From assembly GCA_034926225.1 (NCBI GenBank), contig JAYFRF010000009.1, forward strand, positions 36,595-100,594: a stretch of 64,000 nt of DNA, in the 5' to 3' direction. Shown one piece after another: positions 1 through 8,640 of the stretch (positions are counted from its first letter, which is position 1; each line of letters starts with the position of its first letter). The stretch is from JAAZKA01 sp034926225 (GTDB lineage Bacteria > Bacillota > Clostridia > Oscillospirales > QAMX01). A program made the position numbers and the translations under genes. A model generated the notes under the pieces. It ran no database searches. It saw nothing but the letters and a program-made list of their open reading frames with translations, and was not told the origin of the DNA.

Positions 1-180
1 TCAAAGCACGTTGGCTGCAGCAAGGACACCATCCGGTCCTGGGTCAAAAAGGATACCATTCCCTTCCATAAAGTTGGAAGGCTGTACAAATTTAGAGTAT
101 CCGAAGTGGACGCTTGGATTGAAAGCGGCGCAAGCGCAGATGCAGATAAAAACAATTCGGAGGTAAAAGACAATGGCTGA
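1..180 (+). CDS. Helix-turn-helix (excisionase-family) protein, C-terminal part
   Basis: The gene enters from the left edge; 59 residues and the stop codon are visible. The fragment starts inside a winged HTH: a recognition-helix stretch (CSKDTIRSWVKK) is followed by a wing (HKVGRLYKFRVSEVDAWI), the pattern of the HTH_17 or excisionase-like DNA-binding family. A short polar tail follows. The stop codon overlaps the hsdM start (ATGGCTGA), so the two are translationally coupled. Small HTH proteins of this kind often head type I restriction-modification operons, and a role as operon regulator is the likeliest inference; a phage excisionase origin is possible but no integrase is visible. Confidence 0.75.
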   Translation, partial: SKHVGCSKDTIRSWVKKDTIPFHKVGRLYKFRVSEVDAWIESGASADADKNNSEVKDNG

Positions 181-1765
181 CATGAAAAAAGAGCAGGAGC
201 GGGATGAGCTCCACCGTGCCATTTGGGCGATTGCCGACGAGCTGCGTGGTGCCGTAGACGGTTGGGATTTTAAGAACTATGTGCTTGGAACGATGTTCTA
301 CCGCTATATTTCCGAAAATTTGACCGCGTACATCAACGACGGCGAGATTGAAGCCGGAAATACCAGTTTTGACTATGCCAAACTGAAAGATGCGGAAGCG
401 GAGGAAGCCCGCGTCGGCCTAGTGCAGGAAAAGGGATTCTTCATTCTGCCCAGTGAGCTTTTTTGCAACGTGAGAGCCAGAGCCGCCAGCGGAGAAGGTT
501 GGACTTACCCCAACGGCAAAGAAAAGCTGCTCAATGAAAAGCTGGAGGAAGTGTTTAGCCACATCGAGGAATCCGCCCAAGGCAGTGCTTCTGAAAACAG
601 TTTTGCAGGGCTATTCGATGACTTTGATGTAAACAGTAACAAGCTGGGCAGTACCGTCGCAAAGAGAAATGAGCGTCTTGCAAAGCTGCTGGATGGCGTT
701 GCCGCCATGAATCTCGGTTCTATCAAAGACCATGACATCGATGCTTTTGGCGATGCCTATGAATTTTTAATGACTATGTACGCCTCCAATGCAGGCAAAT
801 CGGGCGGCGAGTTTTTCACCCCAGCAGATGTGTCCGAACTGTTGACCCGTCTTGGTACGGTGGGCAAGAAAACCATCAACAAGGTTTATGACCCCGCCTG
901 CGGTTCCGGCTCTCTGCTTTTAAAAGCCGAAAAAATTCTGGGCAAAGATTCAGTTACTACCGGGTTCTATGGTCAGGAAATCAATATCACCACCTACAAC
1001 CTTTGCCGCATAAATATGTTTCTGCACGATATTGGCTTTGATAAGTTTGATGTGGAGTGCGAGGATACACTGATTAACCCGCAGCACTGGGACGATGAGC
1101 CCTTTGAACTGATCGTATCCAATCCGCCCTACTCCATCAAATGGGTGGGCGATGAAAACCCCTTGCTCATTAACGACCCTCGGTTTTCTCCCGCTGGTAT
1201 CCTTGCACCAAAGAGCAAAGCCGACCTTGCCTTTATCATGCACAGCCTTTCTTGGCTTGCAAGCAACGGAACGGCTGCCCTAGTCTGCTTCCCGGGCATT
1301 ATGTACCGTGGCGGCGCAGAACAGAAAATCCGTAAATACTTAATCGACAACAACTTTGTGGACTGCATTATTCAGTTGCCAAGTAACCTGTTTTTTGGCA
1401 CCTCCATTGCCACCTGCATCATGGTGATGAAGAAGAACAAGAGCGACAACAAAACCCTGTTTATTGACGCATCCAACGAGTGTATTAAGGTCACCAATAA
1501 CAACAAGCTGACCCCGGTAAATATCGACCGCATTGTGGACACCTTTGCAAAGCGGGAGGAAGTGGCGAACTTCTCCCACCTTGCCGGTTATGATGAAGTA
1601 GCAGAAAACAACTATAACCTCTCGGTTTCCACCTATGTGGAGGAGGAGGACACCCGGGAAGAGATTGATATTGCCAAGCTGAATGCTGAGATTGAAGAAA
1701 TCGTCATGCGCGAGGACGAACTGCGAGAAGCTATTCGGAATATTATTGAAGAAATCGAGGCGTAA
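173..1765 (+). CDS. hsdM: Type I restriction-modification DNA methyltransferase subunit M
   Basis: Protein of 530 residues, the usual HsdM length. It methylates adenine N6 in the target set by HsdS and forms the M2S core of the type I complex. A helical N-terminal HsdM_N domain covers about residues 10-160. The SAM-binding motif I (DPACGSGSLLL) is near residue 240 and the catalytic NPPY (VSNPPYSI) near 316. A charged, helical C-terminal tail (about 480-530) would contact HsdS. The start is supported by GGAGG 10 bases upstream and overlap with the preceding HTH gene. The stop overlaps the hsdS start (TAATG). Identification is firm. Confidence 0.97.
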   Translation: MADMKKEQERDELHRAIWAIADELRGAVDGWDFKNYVLGTMFYRYISENLTAYINDGEIEAGNTSFDYAKLKDAEAEEARVGLVQEKGFFILPSELFCNVRARAASGEGWTYPNGKEKLLNEKLEEVFSHIEESAQGSASENSFAGLFDDFDVNSNKLGSTVAKRNERLAKLLDGVAAMNLGSIKDHDIDAFGDAYEFLMTMYASNAGKSGGEFFTPADVSELLTRLGTVGKKTINKVYDPACGSGSLLLKAEKILGKDSVTTGFYGQEINITTYNLCRINMFLHDIGFDKFDVECEDTLINPQHWDDEPFELIVSNPPYSIKWVGDENPLLINDPRFSPAGILAPKSKADLAFIMHSLSWLASNGTAALVCFPGIMYRGGAEQKIRKYLIDNNFVDCIIQLPSNLFFGTSIATCIMVMKKNKSDNKTLFIDASNECIKVTNNNKLTPVNIDRIVDTFAKREEVANFSHLAGYDEVAENNYNLSVSTYVEEEDTREEIDIAKLNAEIEEIVMREDELREAIRNIIEEIEA

Positions 1766-2979
1766 TGATGAGCAAATTAAATGAATTGATTGCTAAATTA
1801 TGCCCATATGGGGTGGAATATCGAGAACTCGGGGCATTCGCCCAAAATGAGAAGAAAAAGAATATAGGAGAACATTGTAAGTTGGCCTACAGCATTACAC
1901 AAGCGGGATTGATTCCCACTTCCGAATACTTCAAAGGTGCAAAAGTTACAAGTGATGATACTTCCGGATATAGAATTGTAAAAAGAAATTGGTTTGTATA
2001 TTCTCCTTCTCGAATTGATGTTGGTTCAATTAATTATCTTAGAGATAAAGATGAAGTGATCGTGAGTCCGCTCAATGTTGTTTTTAGTGTTAATGAAACG
2101 GAGATCCGTCCAGATTATCTCTTATACTTTCTGAACTCACGGAGCGGAACATGGCAAATAATAACGAGTCGAGAGGGAATCGAGGGTACAGGACGAAAAC
2201 TGCTACCGTTTGATAAGTTTAAGAAAATAATAGTTCCCGTTCCCCCTCTGCCCGTGCAGGCTGAGCTTGTCCGTATTCTGGACAATTTTACGGAACTTAC
2301 AGCGGAGCTTACAGCGGAACTTACAGCGAGAAAAAAGCAGTATGAATATTATAGAGATAGTCTGTTGAAATGTGACAGCAGCGCTGAATGGAAATCAATG
2401 GGAGAAATCGGAAATTTTATAAGGGGTAGAAGATTTGTTCATGCAGATGATAGGCAAAATGGTATTCCTTGTATTCATTATGGCGAATTGTATACCCATT
2501 ATGGCATTTCGGCAACGAATGTAAAAACTTATATAAATCCAGAGTTAAAAACCAACTTCCGATATGCAAAAAAGAATGATGTTGTTATTGTTGCGGCTGG
2601 AGAAAATAAGGTTGATATTGGGGTTGGAGTTGCTTGGCTGGGCAATTATGATGTTGCGATACACGACGCTTGCTTTATTTTCTGCCATAATCAAAATCCT
2701 AAATATATATCATATTTCTTGCGAACGGAAATGTTTCACCAGCAAATTATTAAATTTGTGTCAGAAGGTAAAATATGTTCTATATCTGCCAATGGACTTG
2801 CAAAAGCAAAAATCCCGTTGCCACCCCTTGCCGAACAACAGCGCATCGTCACCATCCTCGACCATTTCGATACCCTTTGCAACGATATTTCAACCGGTCT
2901 CCCCGCTGAAATCGCCGCACGACAAAAGCAATATGAATACTATCGGGACAAGCTGCTGTCATTCCAAGAATTGACCTGA
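1765..2979 (+). CDS. hsdS: Type I restriction-modification specificity subunit S
   Basis: Protein of 404 residues that determines the DNA sequence recognised by the HsdMSR complex. It shows the classic arrangement of two target-recognition domains (about residues 10-170 and 205-365), each followed by a conserved helical spacer: PLPVQAELVRILDNF...KQYEYYRDSLL in the centre and PLAEQQRIVTILDHF...KQYEYYRDKLL at the end. The central spacer carries three tandem ELTA units. The TRDs are much more AT-rich than the flanking hsdM and hsdR, as expected for a module that is exchanged by recombination. The start codon overlaps the hsdM stop by one base; a second in-frame ATG follows immediately. Confidence 0.95.
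   Translation: MMSKLNELIAKLCPYGVEYRELGAFAQNEKKKNIGEHCKLAYSITQAGLIPTSEYFKGAKVTSDDTSGYRIVKRNWFVYSPSRIDVGSINYLRDKDEVIVSPLNVVFSVNETEIRPDYLLYFLNSRSGTWQIITSREGIEGTGRKLLPFDKFKKIIVPVPPLPVQAELVRILDNFTELTAELTAELTARKKQYEYYRDSLLKCDSSAEWKSMGEIGNFIRGRRFVHADDRQNGIPCIHYGELYTHYGISATNVKTYINPELKTNFRYAKKNDVVIVAAGENKVDIGVGVAWLGNYDVAIHDACFIFCHNQNPKYISYFLRTEMFHQQIIKFVSEGKICSISANGLAKAKIPLPPLAEQQRIVTILDHFDTLCNDISTGLPAEIAARQKQYEYYRDKLLSFQELT
2293..2328 (+). repeat. Three tandem 12-bp units in hsdS (ELTA repeat)
   Basis: Units GAACTTACAGCG, GAGCTTACAGCG and GAACTTACAGCG are adjacent and in frame, encoding ELTA three times between the two target-recognition domains. In the EcoR124 family, a change in the number of equivalent TAEL units alters the spacing between the two half-sites of the recognition sequence. 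Whether the number varies here cannot be seen from one sequence. Confidence 0.95.
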
Positions 2980-2992
2980 GGAGGTGTAGAAA

Positions 2993-5900
2993 GTGCCATT
3001 TTTCAATATTGTTGCCGAAACCAATAAAAACACCGTTGTTACCGAATATGAGCCGGTCAGAACCCGATCCGATAGCTACCAGAGCGAGTCGGCCTTGGAA
3101 CAGGAGTTTATTCGTCTGCTGTGTGAGCAAGGCTATGATTATCTGCCCATCCACACCGAGGCCGACCTGATTGCCAACCTTCGCACAAAGCTGGAAGAAC
3201 TCAACGATTACACCTTTACTGATACGGAATGGGAACGCTTCTTTTCCGACTGCATTGCCAACAAAAACGACGGCATTGTGGAAAAGACCCGCAAAATCCA
3301 AGAGGATTATGTGCAGGTGCTAAAGCGTGATGATGCCATGACTAAAAACATCACGCTTATCGATAAAAAGAACATCCACAACAACCGCTTGCAGGTCATC
3401 AATCAGTACGTGCTTGGCAAAGAGGACGGCGCAACATATGACAACCGCTATGATGAGACAGTGCTTGTAAATGGCCTGCCTCTTGTACATATCGAACTGA
3501 AACGCCGGGGCGTTGCCATTCGGGAGGCGTTCAACCAAATTAACCGTTATCAGCGCGACAGCTTTTGGGCGGGCTGTGGCCTGTTTGAATATGTGCAGAT
3601 TTTTGTCATCTCCAACGGCACGAACACCAAGTATTATTCCAACAGCACCCGATTTAATGCCATCAAAGATGCGTCATCCGGCAAAACCAAAAAGGGCAAA
3701 ACAAGCAACAGCTTTGAGTTTACCTCGTTCTGGGCGGACGCCAACAACAAGACGATTCCCGACCTGATTGACTTTACGAAGACCTTCTTTGCCCGGCACG
3801 CAATTTTAAATATTTTGACGAAGTACTGTGTTTTCACTTCTGAGAATATGCTGATGGTCATGCGTCCCTATCAGATTACCGCAACCGAGCGCATCCTCAA
3901 CCGCATTGAGATTGCGCACAACTACAGAAAATACGGTGACATTGCCGCCGGCGGTTATATCTGGCACACCACCGGTTCCGGTAAAACCTTGACTTCCTTC
4001 AAGACTGCACGGATTGCCTCGCAGTTGCCGTACATAAATAAAGTCCTGTTTGTGGTAGACCGCAAAGACCTCGACTATCAGACCATGAAGGAATACGACC
4101 GCTTTGAAAAAGGTGCTGCCAACAGCAACACCTCAACTGCAATTTTGCAAAAACAGCTTGCTGGAACAAAAGAGCGTATCATCATCACCACAATTCAGAA
4201 GCTGTCGACCTTTATCAAGAAAAACAAGGAGCACTCGGTATATAACAAAAACGTAGTTATTATCTTTGACGAGTGCCACCGTAGCCAGTTCGGAGATATG
4301 CACACGGCAATCGTGCAGAACTTCAAAAAGTATTATATGTTTGGCTTTACCGGAACTCCAATTTTCTCGGTTAACGCAGGCCGCGCGAAAAATGCGCAGT
4401 TCTTCACCACAGAGCAGACCTTCGGCGATCAGCTCCACGCCTACACCATTGTAGATGCCATCAACGATAGAAACGTGCTGCCCTTCCGTGTGGACTATAT
4501 CAAAACAATGGATACTGACCGGGATATCGACGACGAGCAGGTTTGGGACATCGACCGTGAAAAGGCGTTCATGGCTCCGCAGCGCATTTCATTGGTCGCC
4601 AAATACATCCTGGATCACTTCGATCAGAAAACCTATCGTGGCGATAAGTCGTACATCTTTAGTCAGATGACAAATATTTCAGATGTAGCCTCGGCGAAAA
4701 GAGGAGCAGTTGAGGAAATTAAACAAAAACAGCGTATCAGCGGTTTCAACTCTATTTTTGCGGTGGCGTCTGTGGACATAGCAAAGCTGTATTATGATGA
4801 ATTCCGCAAGAAGATGCGGGAAGACCCCATCAAGCAACTAAAAATCGCTGTAATCTACAGCTATGCCCCGAATGAGGAAGAAACTGACGGCATCCTTGAT
4901 GAGGAAAATCCGGAGGATACTTCCGCACTGGACAAGACCTCCCGCGATTTTCTGGAGAGTGCAATAGACGATTATAACGGGATGTTCCACACCACCTATG
5001 ACACCTCTTCCGACAAGTTTCAGAACTACTACAAGGATGTATCTCTGCGGATGAAGAACAAGGAACTGGACCTTTTAATTGTGGTCAACATGTTCCTCAC
5101 CGGCTTTGACGCTACTACGCTCAACACTCTGTGGGTAGATAAAAACCTCAAGATGCACGGCTTGATTCAGGCATTCAGCCGCACCAATCGAATTCTCAAT
5201 TCGATTAAGACTTTCGGTAATATTGTTTGCTTCCGCAATTTGCAAAAGAGAGTGGATGCAGCAATCTCGCTGTTCGGAGATAAAAATGCCGGCGGTATTG
5301 TTTTGCTGCAGAGCTTCAAAGATTATTATTACGGATACGAATCTGTGGATGGCACCCCGAAGCCGGGTTACATTGATATGATCGAGGACTTGTCAAACAA
5401 GTTCCCTCTGTCAGAGCCACAGATTATTGGCGAAAAGAATCAGAAGGACTTTATTTCACTGTTTGGCGCTATCCTGCGTATTCGTAATCTTTTGGTCTCC
5501 TTTGATGAATTTAAGGGGAAAGAAATGATTACCGAGCGCGATCTGCAGGATTATCTGGGCAGATACCAGGACCTGCGCGATGAATGGAAGCGCAAACGTG
5601 AAAATGGTGAAAGCACTGATATTATTGATGATATTGTATTCGAGATTGAACTGATCAAGCAAATCGAAATCAATATTGACTATATTCTTATGCTGGTGAA
5701 GAAGTACCACGATACGCATTGTGAGGACAAAGAGGTGCTTGTCACCATCAAAAAGGCAATCGACGCCAGCCCTGAACTGCGCAGCAAAAAGCAGCTGATT
5801 GAAACCTTTATTGCCGGGGTCAATGATGTGGATGATGTCATGAGCGAATGGCATGGTTTCGTTGCCCAGCAGCGCGAGCAGGATCTTTCTGCACTGATTC

Positions 5901-6124
5901 AAGACGAAAAGTTGAAGCCGGCAGAAACTCGTATTTTCTTGGAAAACTCGTTCCGAGAAGGCGAGATAAAGACTGTTGGTACGGATATTGATAGAATTAT
6001 GTCACCTGTGAGCCGCTTTGGGGGCGGAAATAGGGAGAAAAAGAAACAGAGTATCATTGATAAGCTGAAAGCATTCTTTGAGAAGTATTTTGGAATTGGT
6101 GGATCGAATAAATTTACATGCTGA
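2993..6124 (+). CDS. hsdR: Type I restriction endonuclease subunit R
   Basis: Protein of 1043 residues, translocating ATPase and nuclease of the type I system. The N-terminal nuclease domain has the PD-(D/E)xK-type core, with IELKRRG near residue 170. Helicase motifs follow: Walker A (HTTGSGKT) near 325, DECH box (IIFDECHRSQFG) near 425, GFTGTPI near 450, and motif VI (QAFSRTNRI) near 725. A helical C-terminal region would dock on HsdM/HsdS. Translation starts at GTG, supported by GAGGAGGTG ahead of it and a 13-base gap from hsdS. The last gene of the operon appears intact. Confidence 0.96.
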   Translation: MPFFNIVAETNKNTVVTEYEPVRTRSDSYQSESALEQEFIRLLCEQGYDYLPIHTEADLIANLRTKLEELNDYTFTDTEWERFFSDCIANKNDGIVEKTRKIQEDYVQVLKRDDAMTKNITLIDKKNIHNNRLQVINQYVLGKEDGATYDNRYDETVLVNGLPLVHIELKRRGVAIREAFNQINRYQRDSFWAGCGLFEYVQIFVISNGTNTKYYSNSTRFNAIKDASSGKTKKGKTSNSFEFTSFWADANNKTIPDLIDFTKTFFARHAILNILTKYCVFTSENMLMVMRPYQITATERILNRIEIAHNYRKYGDIAAGGYIWHTTGSGKTLTSFKTARIASQLPYINKVLFVVDRKDLDYQTMKEYDRFEKGAANSNTSTAILQKQLAGTKERIIITTIQKLSTFIKKNKEHSVYNKNVVIIFDECHRSQFGDMHTAIVQNFKKYYMFGFTGTPIFSVNAGRAKNAQFFTTEQTFGDQLHAYTIVDAINDRNVLPFRVDYIKTMDTDRDIDDEQVWDIDREKAFMAPQRISLVAKYILDHFDQKTYRGDKSYIFSQMTNISDVASAKRGAVEEIKQKQRISGFNSIFAVASVDIAKLYYDEFRKKMREDPIKQLKIAVIYSYAPNEEETDGILDEENPEDTSALDKTSRDFLESAIDDYNGMFHTTYDTSSDKFQNYYKDVSLRMKNKELDLLIVVNMFLTGFDATTLNTLWVDKNLKMHGLIQAFSRTNRILNSIKTFGNIVCFRNLQKRVDAAISLFGDKNAGGIVLLQSFKDYYYGYESVDGTPKPGYIDMIEDLSNKFPLSEPQIIGEKNQKDFISLFGAILRIRNLLVSFDEFKGKEMITERDLQDYLGRYQDLRDEWKRKRENGESTDIIDDIVFEIELIKQIEINIDYILMLVKKYHDTHCEDKEVLVTIKKAIDASPELRSKKQLIETFIAGVNDVDDVMSEWHGFVAQQREQDLSALIQDEKLKPAETRIFLENSFREGEIKTVGTDIDRIMSPVSRFGGGNREKKKQSIIDKLKAFFEKYFGIGGSNKFTC

Positions 6125-6155
6125 TCAAATTTTGCGCTCGGGAGGTGTTGAGCAT

Positions 6156-6485
6156 ATGGGCCGAGGTTAAAGTATCAATCTATTTTTAATGGACGGAACC
6201 GCCACGGGACGAATAAAACGTACCCTTGCTAACTGGACGAGTGTGGCATATAACAAATAGTGTTGTCTCGCTCACACCTACCAAAAGTTGTCCGGAAGCA
6301 ATTATTAAGCGTAGAAAAGCCTGTCAGGAAAAATCGATGTCGAGGGCGTGTTAACTGAAAACACTTTGTTTGGAAGTCCCTCCACAGCGGCGGCCTTTGT
6401 TACTTTTGGCGGTGCTAATGGAAATATTATATGGGAAACCGCTGAAGGACACACTTTAAAAGACGTCGAGCGGTCTGAAAGCTAG
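6156..6485 (+). pseudogene. Decayed GIY-YIG nuclease family gene
   Basis: Two recognisable pieces lie in the same frame. The first, from ATG 6156, reads MGRG-stop-SINLFLMDGTATGRIK and RTLANWTSVAYNK-stop, resembling the N-terminus of a GIY-YIG/DUF4357 protein family often found beside type I systems. The second, from 6327, reads GKIDVEGVLTENTLFGSPST then AAAFVTFGGANGNIIW and ends HTLKDVERSES-stop, resembling the DUF4357 C-terminus. Between them, a plus-one reading frame (PTKSCPEAIIKRRKACQ) joins the second piece through a frameshift. The central catalytic part is missing. Family assignment is from memory of its sequence pattern. A Shine-Dalgarno (GGGAGGTG, 6140-6147) survives. Confidence 0.75.
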
Positions 6486-6655
6486 CTAGTAAATGCCGCT
6501 AAAGATAGTGCAGGCATGCGATAGCCAGGGCGTTTTGAACCCTTTTATTTTTCCTTGAACTTCGTTATTTTTCGTAGAACTATTTTATTTTTCCTAAAGG
6601 GGTATTCAAATTGTGCCTTGAGCCGAGAGTACTTCCGAAGCCCCAAGACGCAAAA

Positions 6656-6719
6656 AAAGCCTGCAATACAAAGAATTTTGCATACCCGTATGGGGCAAAT
6701 CCCTTGTATTGCAGGCTTT
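6656..6719 (-). terminator. Long-stem terminator hairpin downstream of tRNA-Leu
   Basis: Arms of 16 bases (6656-6671 and 6704-6719) are exact reverse complements (AAAGCCTGCAATACAA). On the minus strand the stem is followed by a run of seven T. The 32-base loop contains further partial complementarity. It is the second of two hairpins beyond the tRNA. The 170 bases between this and the pseudogene (6486-6655) are AT-rich and show nothing recognisable. Confidence 0.7.
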
Positions 6720-6740
6720 CTTGATATGAATAATAAAAGA

Positions 6741-6775
6741 ATTGACCGTAGCATTGTATCAATGCTACGGTCAAT
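6741..6775 (-). terminator. Terminator of tRNA-Leu
   Basis: A perfect 16-bp stem (ATTGACCGTAGCATTG and its complement) with a 3-base loop starts four bases past the tRNA 3' end on the minus strand and is followed by TCTTTTATT. This is a standard intrinsic terminator. Confidence 0.85.
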
Positions 6776-6778
6776 GTT

Positions 6779-6865
6779 TGGTGCCGGTGGCGGGGGTCGA
6801 ACCCGCACGGTGTCGCCACCGCGGGATTTTGAGTCCCGTACGTCTGCCAATTCCATCACACCGGC
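6779..6865 (-). tRNA. tRNA-Leu (anticodon CAA)
   Basis: Read on the minus strand, an 87-base cloverleaf with acceptor stem GCCGGTG/CACCGGC, discriminator A and an encoded CCA end. The anticodon stem CGGGA/TCCCG encloses loop CTCAAAA, giving anticodon CAA for leucine codon UUG. A long variable arm (GGTGGCGACACC), the TTCGA loop and the length are those of a class II tRNA-Leu. It sits at the boundary between the AT-richer restriction locus and the GC-rich core, a position typical of integration sites. Confidence 0.97.
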
Positions 6866-6878
6866 TTAAAGCATACTT

Positions 6879-6907
6879 ATTATAGCACGGCTTACCCGAA
6901 AAAGCAA
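6879..6907 (-). promoter_or_regulatory. Promoter of tRNA-Leu
   Basis: On the minus strand TTGCTT (6907-6902), a 17-base spacer and TATAAT (6884-6879) lie 13 bases before the tRNA 5' end, a good sigma-A match. Confidence 0.8.
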
Positions 6908-7000
6908 GGGCTTTTTGTAAGAGGAAATGAGCATAAAAGATTATAATATTCACTGCATTAATACAGCATAAACATTAATGCAATCATTGCATAAATCCTA

Positions 7001-7029
7001 TTGCGTTTTTTATAGGTTTGTGCTATACT
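7001..7029 (+). promoter_or_regulatory. Promoter of the DegT aminotransferase gene
   Basis: TTGCGT (7001-7006), 17-base spacer, TATACT (7024-7029) with an upstream TG giving an extended -10. The start codon is 53 bases downstream, preceded by AAGGAGGA at 7066-7073. Confidence 0.8.
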
Positions 7030-7081
7030 GGAAACAGATAAATTCGCATAGGGTTTAGTACTATGAAGGAGGATTATTCAT

Positions 7082-8395
7082 ATGGCGAAGAAGAAAGCTT
7101 CCGATTTCCGTTACAATACCGGCGAGACGAAGGTGCCGTGGGCTGCCGTCGGCGAAAACTACAACGCGGGCGACCTGATGAGCGTCGTCGAGTTCCTGAT
7201 GCAGGGTTCGGGCGACGCGTATGATGCGGCACTGTCTGCTGTCCGCGAAAAGGTGAACGCCCTCGCCGCCATATCCGCCCCGCCGGCAAAACTGTCGCTC
7301 GATACCAAGGTCGCGCAGGCCGAGCAGGCCGTGGACGAATATCTCGGTACGGAGGCCAGCACATTCGTGCCGAGCTGCACCGCGGGCTTTGAAATCGCAT
7401 TCCGTTATTGCAACATTGGCCCGGGAGACGAGGTCATCGTTCCCGCGATCACCTTCATCGCGACGATGGCATACCCCCTCGCCGCCGGCGCCAAGGTCGT
7501 CTTCTGCGACGTCGATCCCCGCACGCTGAACATGAATCCCGCGGACCTCGAGCGCAAGATCACCTCCAAGACGAAGATGATCGTCCCAGTCGATATCGGC
7601 GGCTACCCCTGTGACCTCGACGCGATTATGGCGATCGCCCGCAAGCATAACATCACCGTACTCGAGGACGGCGCGCATTCGTTCGGCGCCGAGTACAAGG
7701 GCCGCAAGATCGGCACCATCGCCGACTTCACCGGTTTCTCCCTCCACGAGGTCAAGAACATCACCTCCTACGGCGAAGGCGGCATCCTCTCCACGACGAT
7801 CGACTCCTTCCGTCCGTATATCAAGCGCTGCCGCTTCTTCGGTACCACCTTTGAGCGCCAGATCAAGGATTGGCTCTACGATGTCGAGCTGATCCCCGGC
7901 AAGTACGCCCCGTTCGTCGCCCTCAACGCCTCGACCACCGAAATCCAGGCCGTCGGTTTGATGAACCAGCTCGAGCGCGTCGATCAGATCATCGCCGAGC
8001 GCGCCGCGAACGCCGCATACCTGAATTCCCGCTTCGCCGAAAACGACGCCATCATCCCGCAGCTCCTCGGCGACGACGAAATTAAACCTTCCTTCCATCT
8101 CTATCAGCTCCAGATCGACCCGGCCAAAGCCGGCGGCGACATCCAGATGCTCAAAAAGAAGCTCGAAGCGCGCGGCGTCACCAACATCCCGCATTTTGGC
8201 CCGCTCTACCGCTTCGATATCATCCGTGCACTCGGCTACGATGTGGACGCAATCGCCGCGTCCTGCCCCAACACCGAGGAAGTTTTCTACCACCGCTTCA
8301 CCCATCTCCCCGTCTACGATCTGACGCGCGAACAGCTCGAGTACATGGCCGACGCCATCCTGGACGCTGTCGCTGAAATGCAGGCCGGGAAATAA
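7082..8395 (+). CDS. DegT/DnrJ/EryC1/StrS-family PLP aminotransferase
   Basis: Protein of 437 residues with the fold-type I aminotransferase signatures of the sugar aminotransferase family: the substrate/PLP loop GPGDEVIVPAITFIAT (about 120-135), DVDPRTLNMNP, the PLP-contacting Asp in VLEDGAHSFGA (about 195-205), and the Schiff-base lysine in HEVKNITSYGEGG (about 225). Family members transfer an amino group to keto-sugars of nucleotide sugars or related polyol ketones. It is a single-gene unit with its own promoter and terminators; no nucleotide-sugar genes are adjacent, so the substrate is unknown. The first 70 residues are a longer lead-in than in many relatives. Confidence 0.9.
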   Translation: MAKKKASDFRYNTGETKVPWAAVGENYNAGDLMSVVEFLMQGSGDAYDAALSAVREKVNALAAISAPPAKLSLDTKVAQAEQAVDEYLGTEASTFVPSCTAGFEIAFRYCNIGPGDEVIVPAITFIATMAYPLAAGAKVVFCDVDPRTLNMNPADLERKITSKTKMIVPVDIGGYPCDLDAIMAIARKHNITVLEDGAHSFGAEYKGRKIGTIADFTGFSLHEVKNITSYGEGGILSTTIDSFRPYIKRCRFFGTTFERQIKDWLYDVELIPGKYAPFVALNASTTEIQAVGLMNQLERVDQIIAERAANAAYLNSRFAENDAIIPQLLGDDEIKPSFHLYQLQIDPAKAGGDIQMLKKKLEARGVTNIPHFGPLYRFDIIRALGYDVDAIAASCPNTEEVFYHRFTHLPVYDLTREQLEYMADAILDAVAEMQAGK

Positions 8396-8410
8396 TCTGG
8401 CGATAGCCTT

Positions 8411-8535
8411 CCTTCCCTCTGCTTTCGGTGAAAGCAGAGGGAAGGCTTGTCGGAGGGGGACTTCTCGTCCCCCTCCGACACCACCTCCGCGCCAGTATTC
8501 TTTCTGCGGCAGAAAGAATACTGGACAAGAAAGCA
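8411..8535 (+). repeat. Modular hairpin repeat (copy 1)
   Basis: Three consecutive near-perfect hairpins lie just past the aminotransferase stop: CCTTCCCTCTGCTTTC/complement (8411-8445), GTCGGAGGGGGAC/complement (8449-8479), and CCAGTATTCTTTCTG/complement (8492-8524), followed by CAAGAAAGC. The same kinds of module recur at 18632-19090. Confidence 0.75.
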
Positions 8536-8552
8536 CCTTTTTGAGGACGGGG

Positions 8553-8574
8553 AAAACGCCTGAGGGCGTTTTTT
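8553..8574 (+). terminator. Intrinsic terminator after the aminotransferase
   Basis: Stem AACGCC/GGCGTT with loop TGAG followed by TTTT, the end of the aminotransferase transcript after the hairpin repeat. Confidence 0.8.
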
Positions 8575-8581
8575 ATACGAG

Positions 8582-8638
8582 AGAGCAGCTATTACCGCGT
8601 ACCGGTTTTTGACGGCGCGGTGACAGCTGCTCTTTTTT
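8582..8638 (+). terminator. Second terminator in tandem
   Basis: AGAGCAGCT (8582-8590) pairs with AGCTGCTCT (8625-8633), extended inside by ACCGCG/CGCGGT, and is followed by TTTTT. The T-run abuts the next gene's -35 box. Confidence 0.75.
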
Positions 8639-8640
8639 GC

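Noticed and set aside
1..180. Prophage excisionase
   Set aside because: The fold matches, but there is no integrase or phage gene in the window, and its overlap with hsdM fits a restriction-operon regulator better.
7061..8536. 491-residue open frame on the minus strand opposite the DegT aminotransferase
   Set aside because: It is antisense to a gene with clear family motifs, and its composition (glycine, alanine and aspartate-glutamate repeats) is what high-GC coding DNA gives on the other strand.
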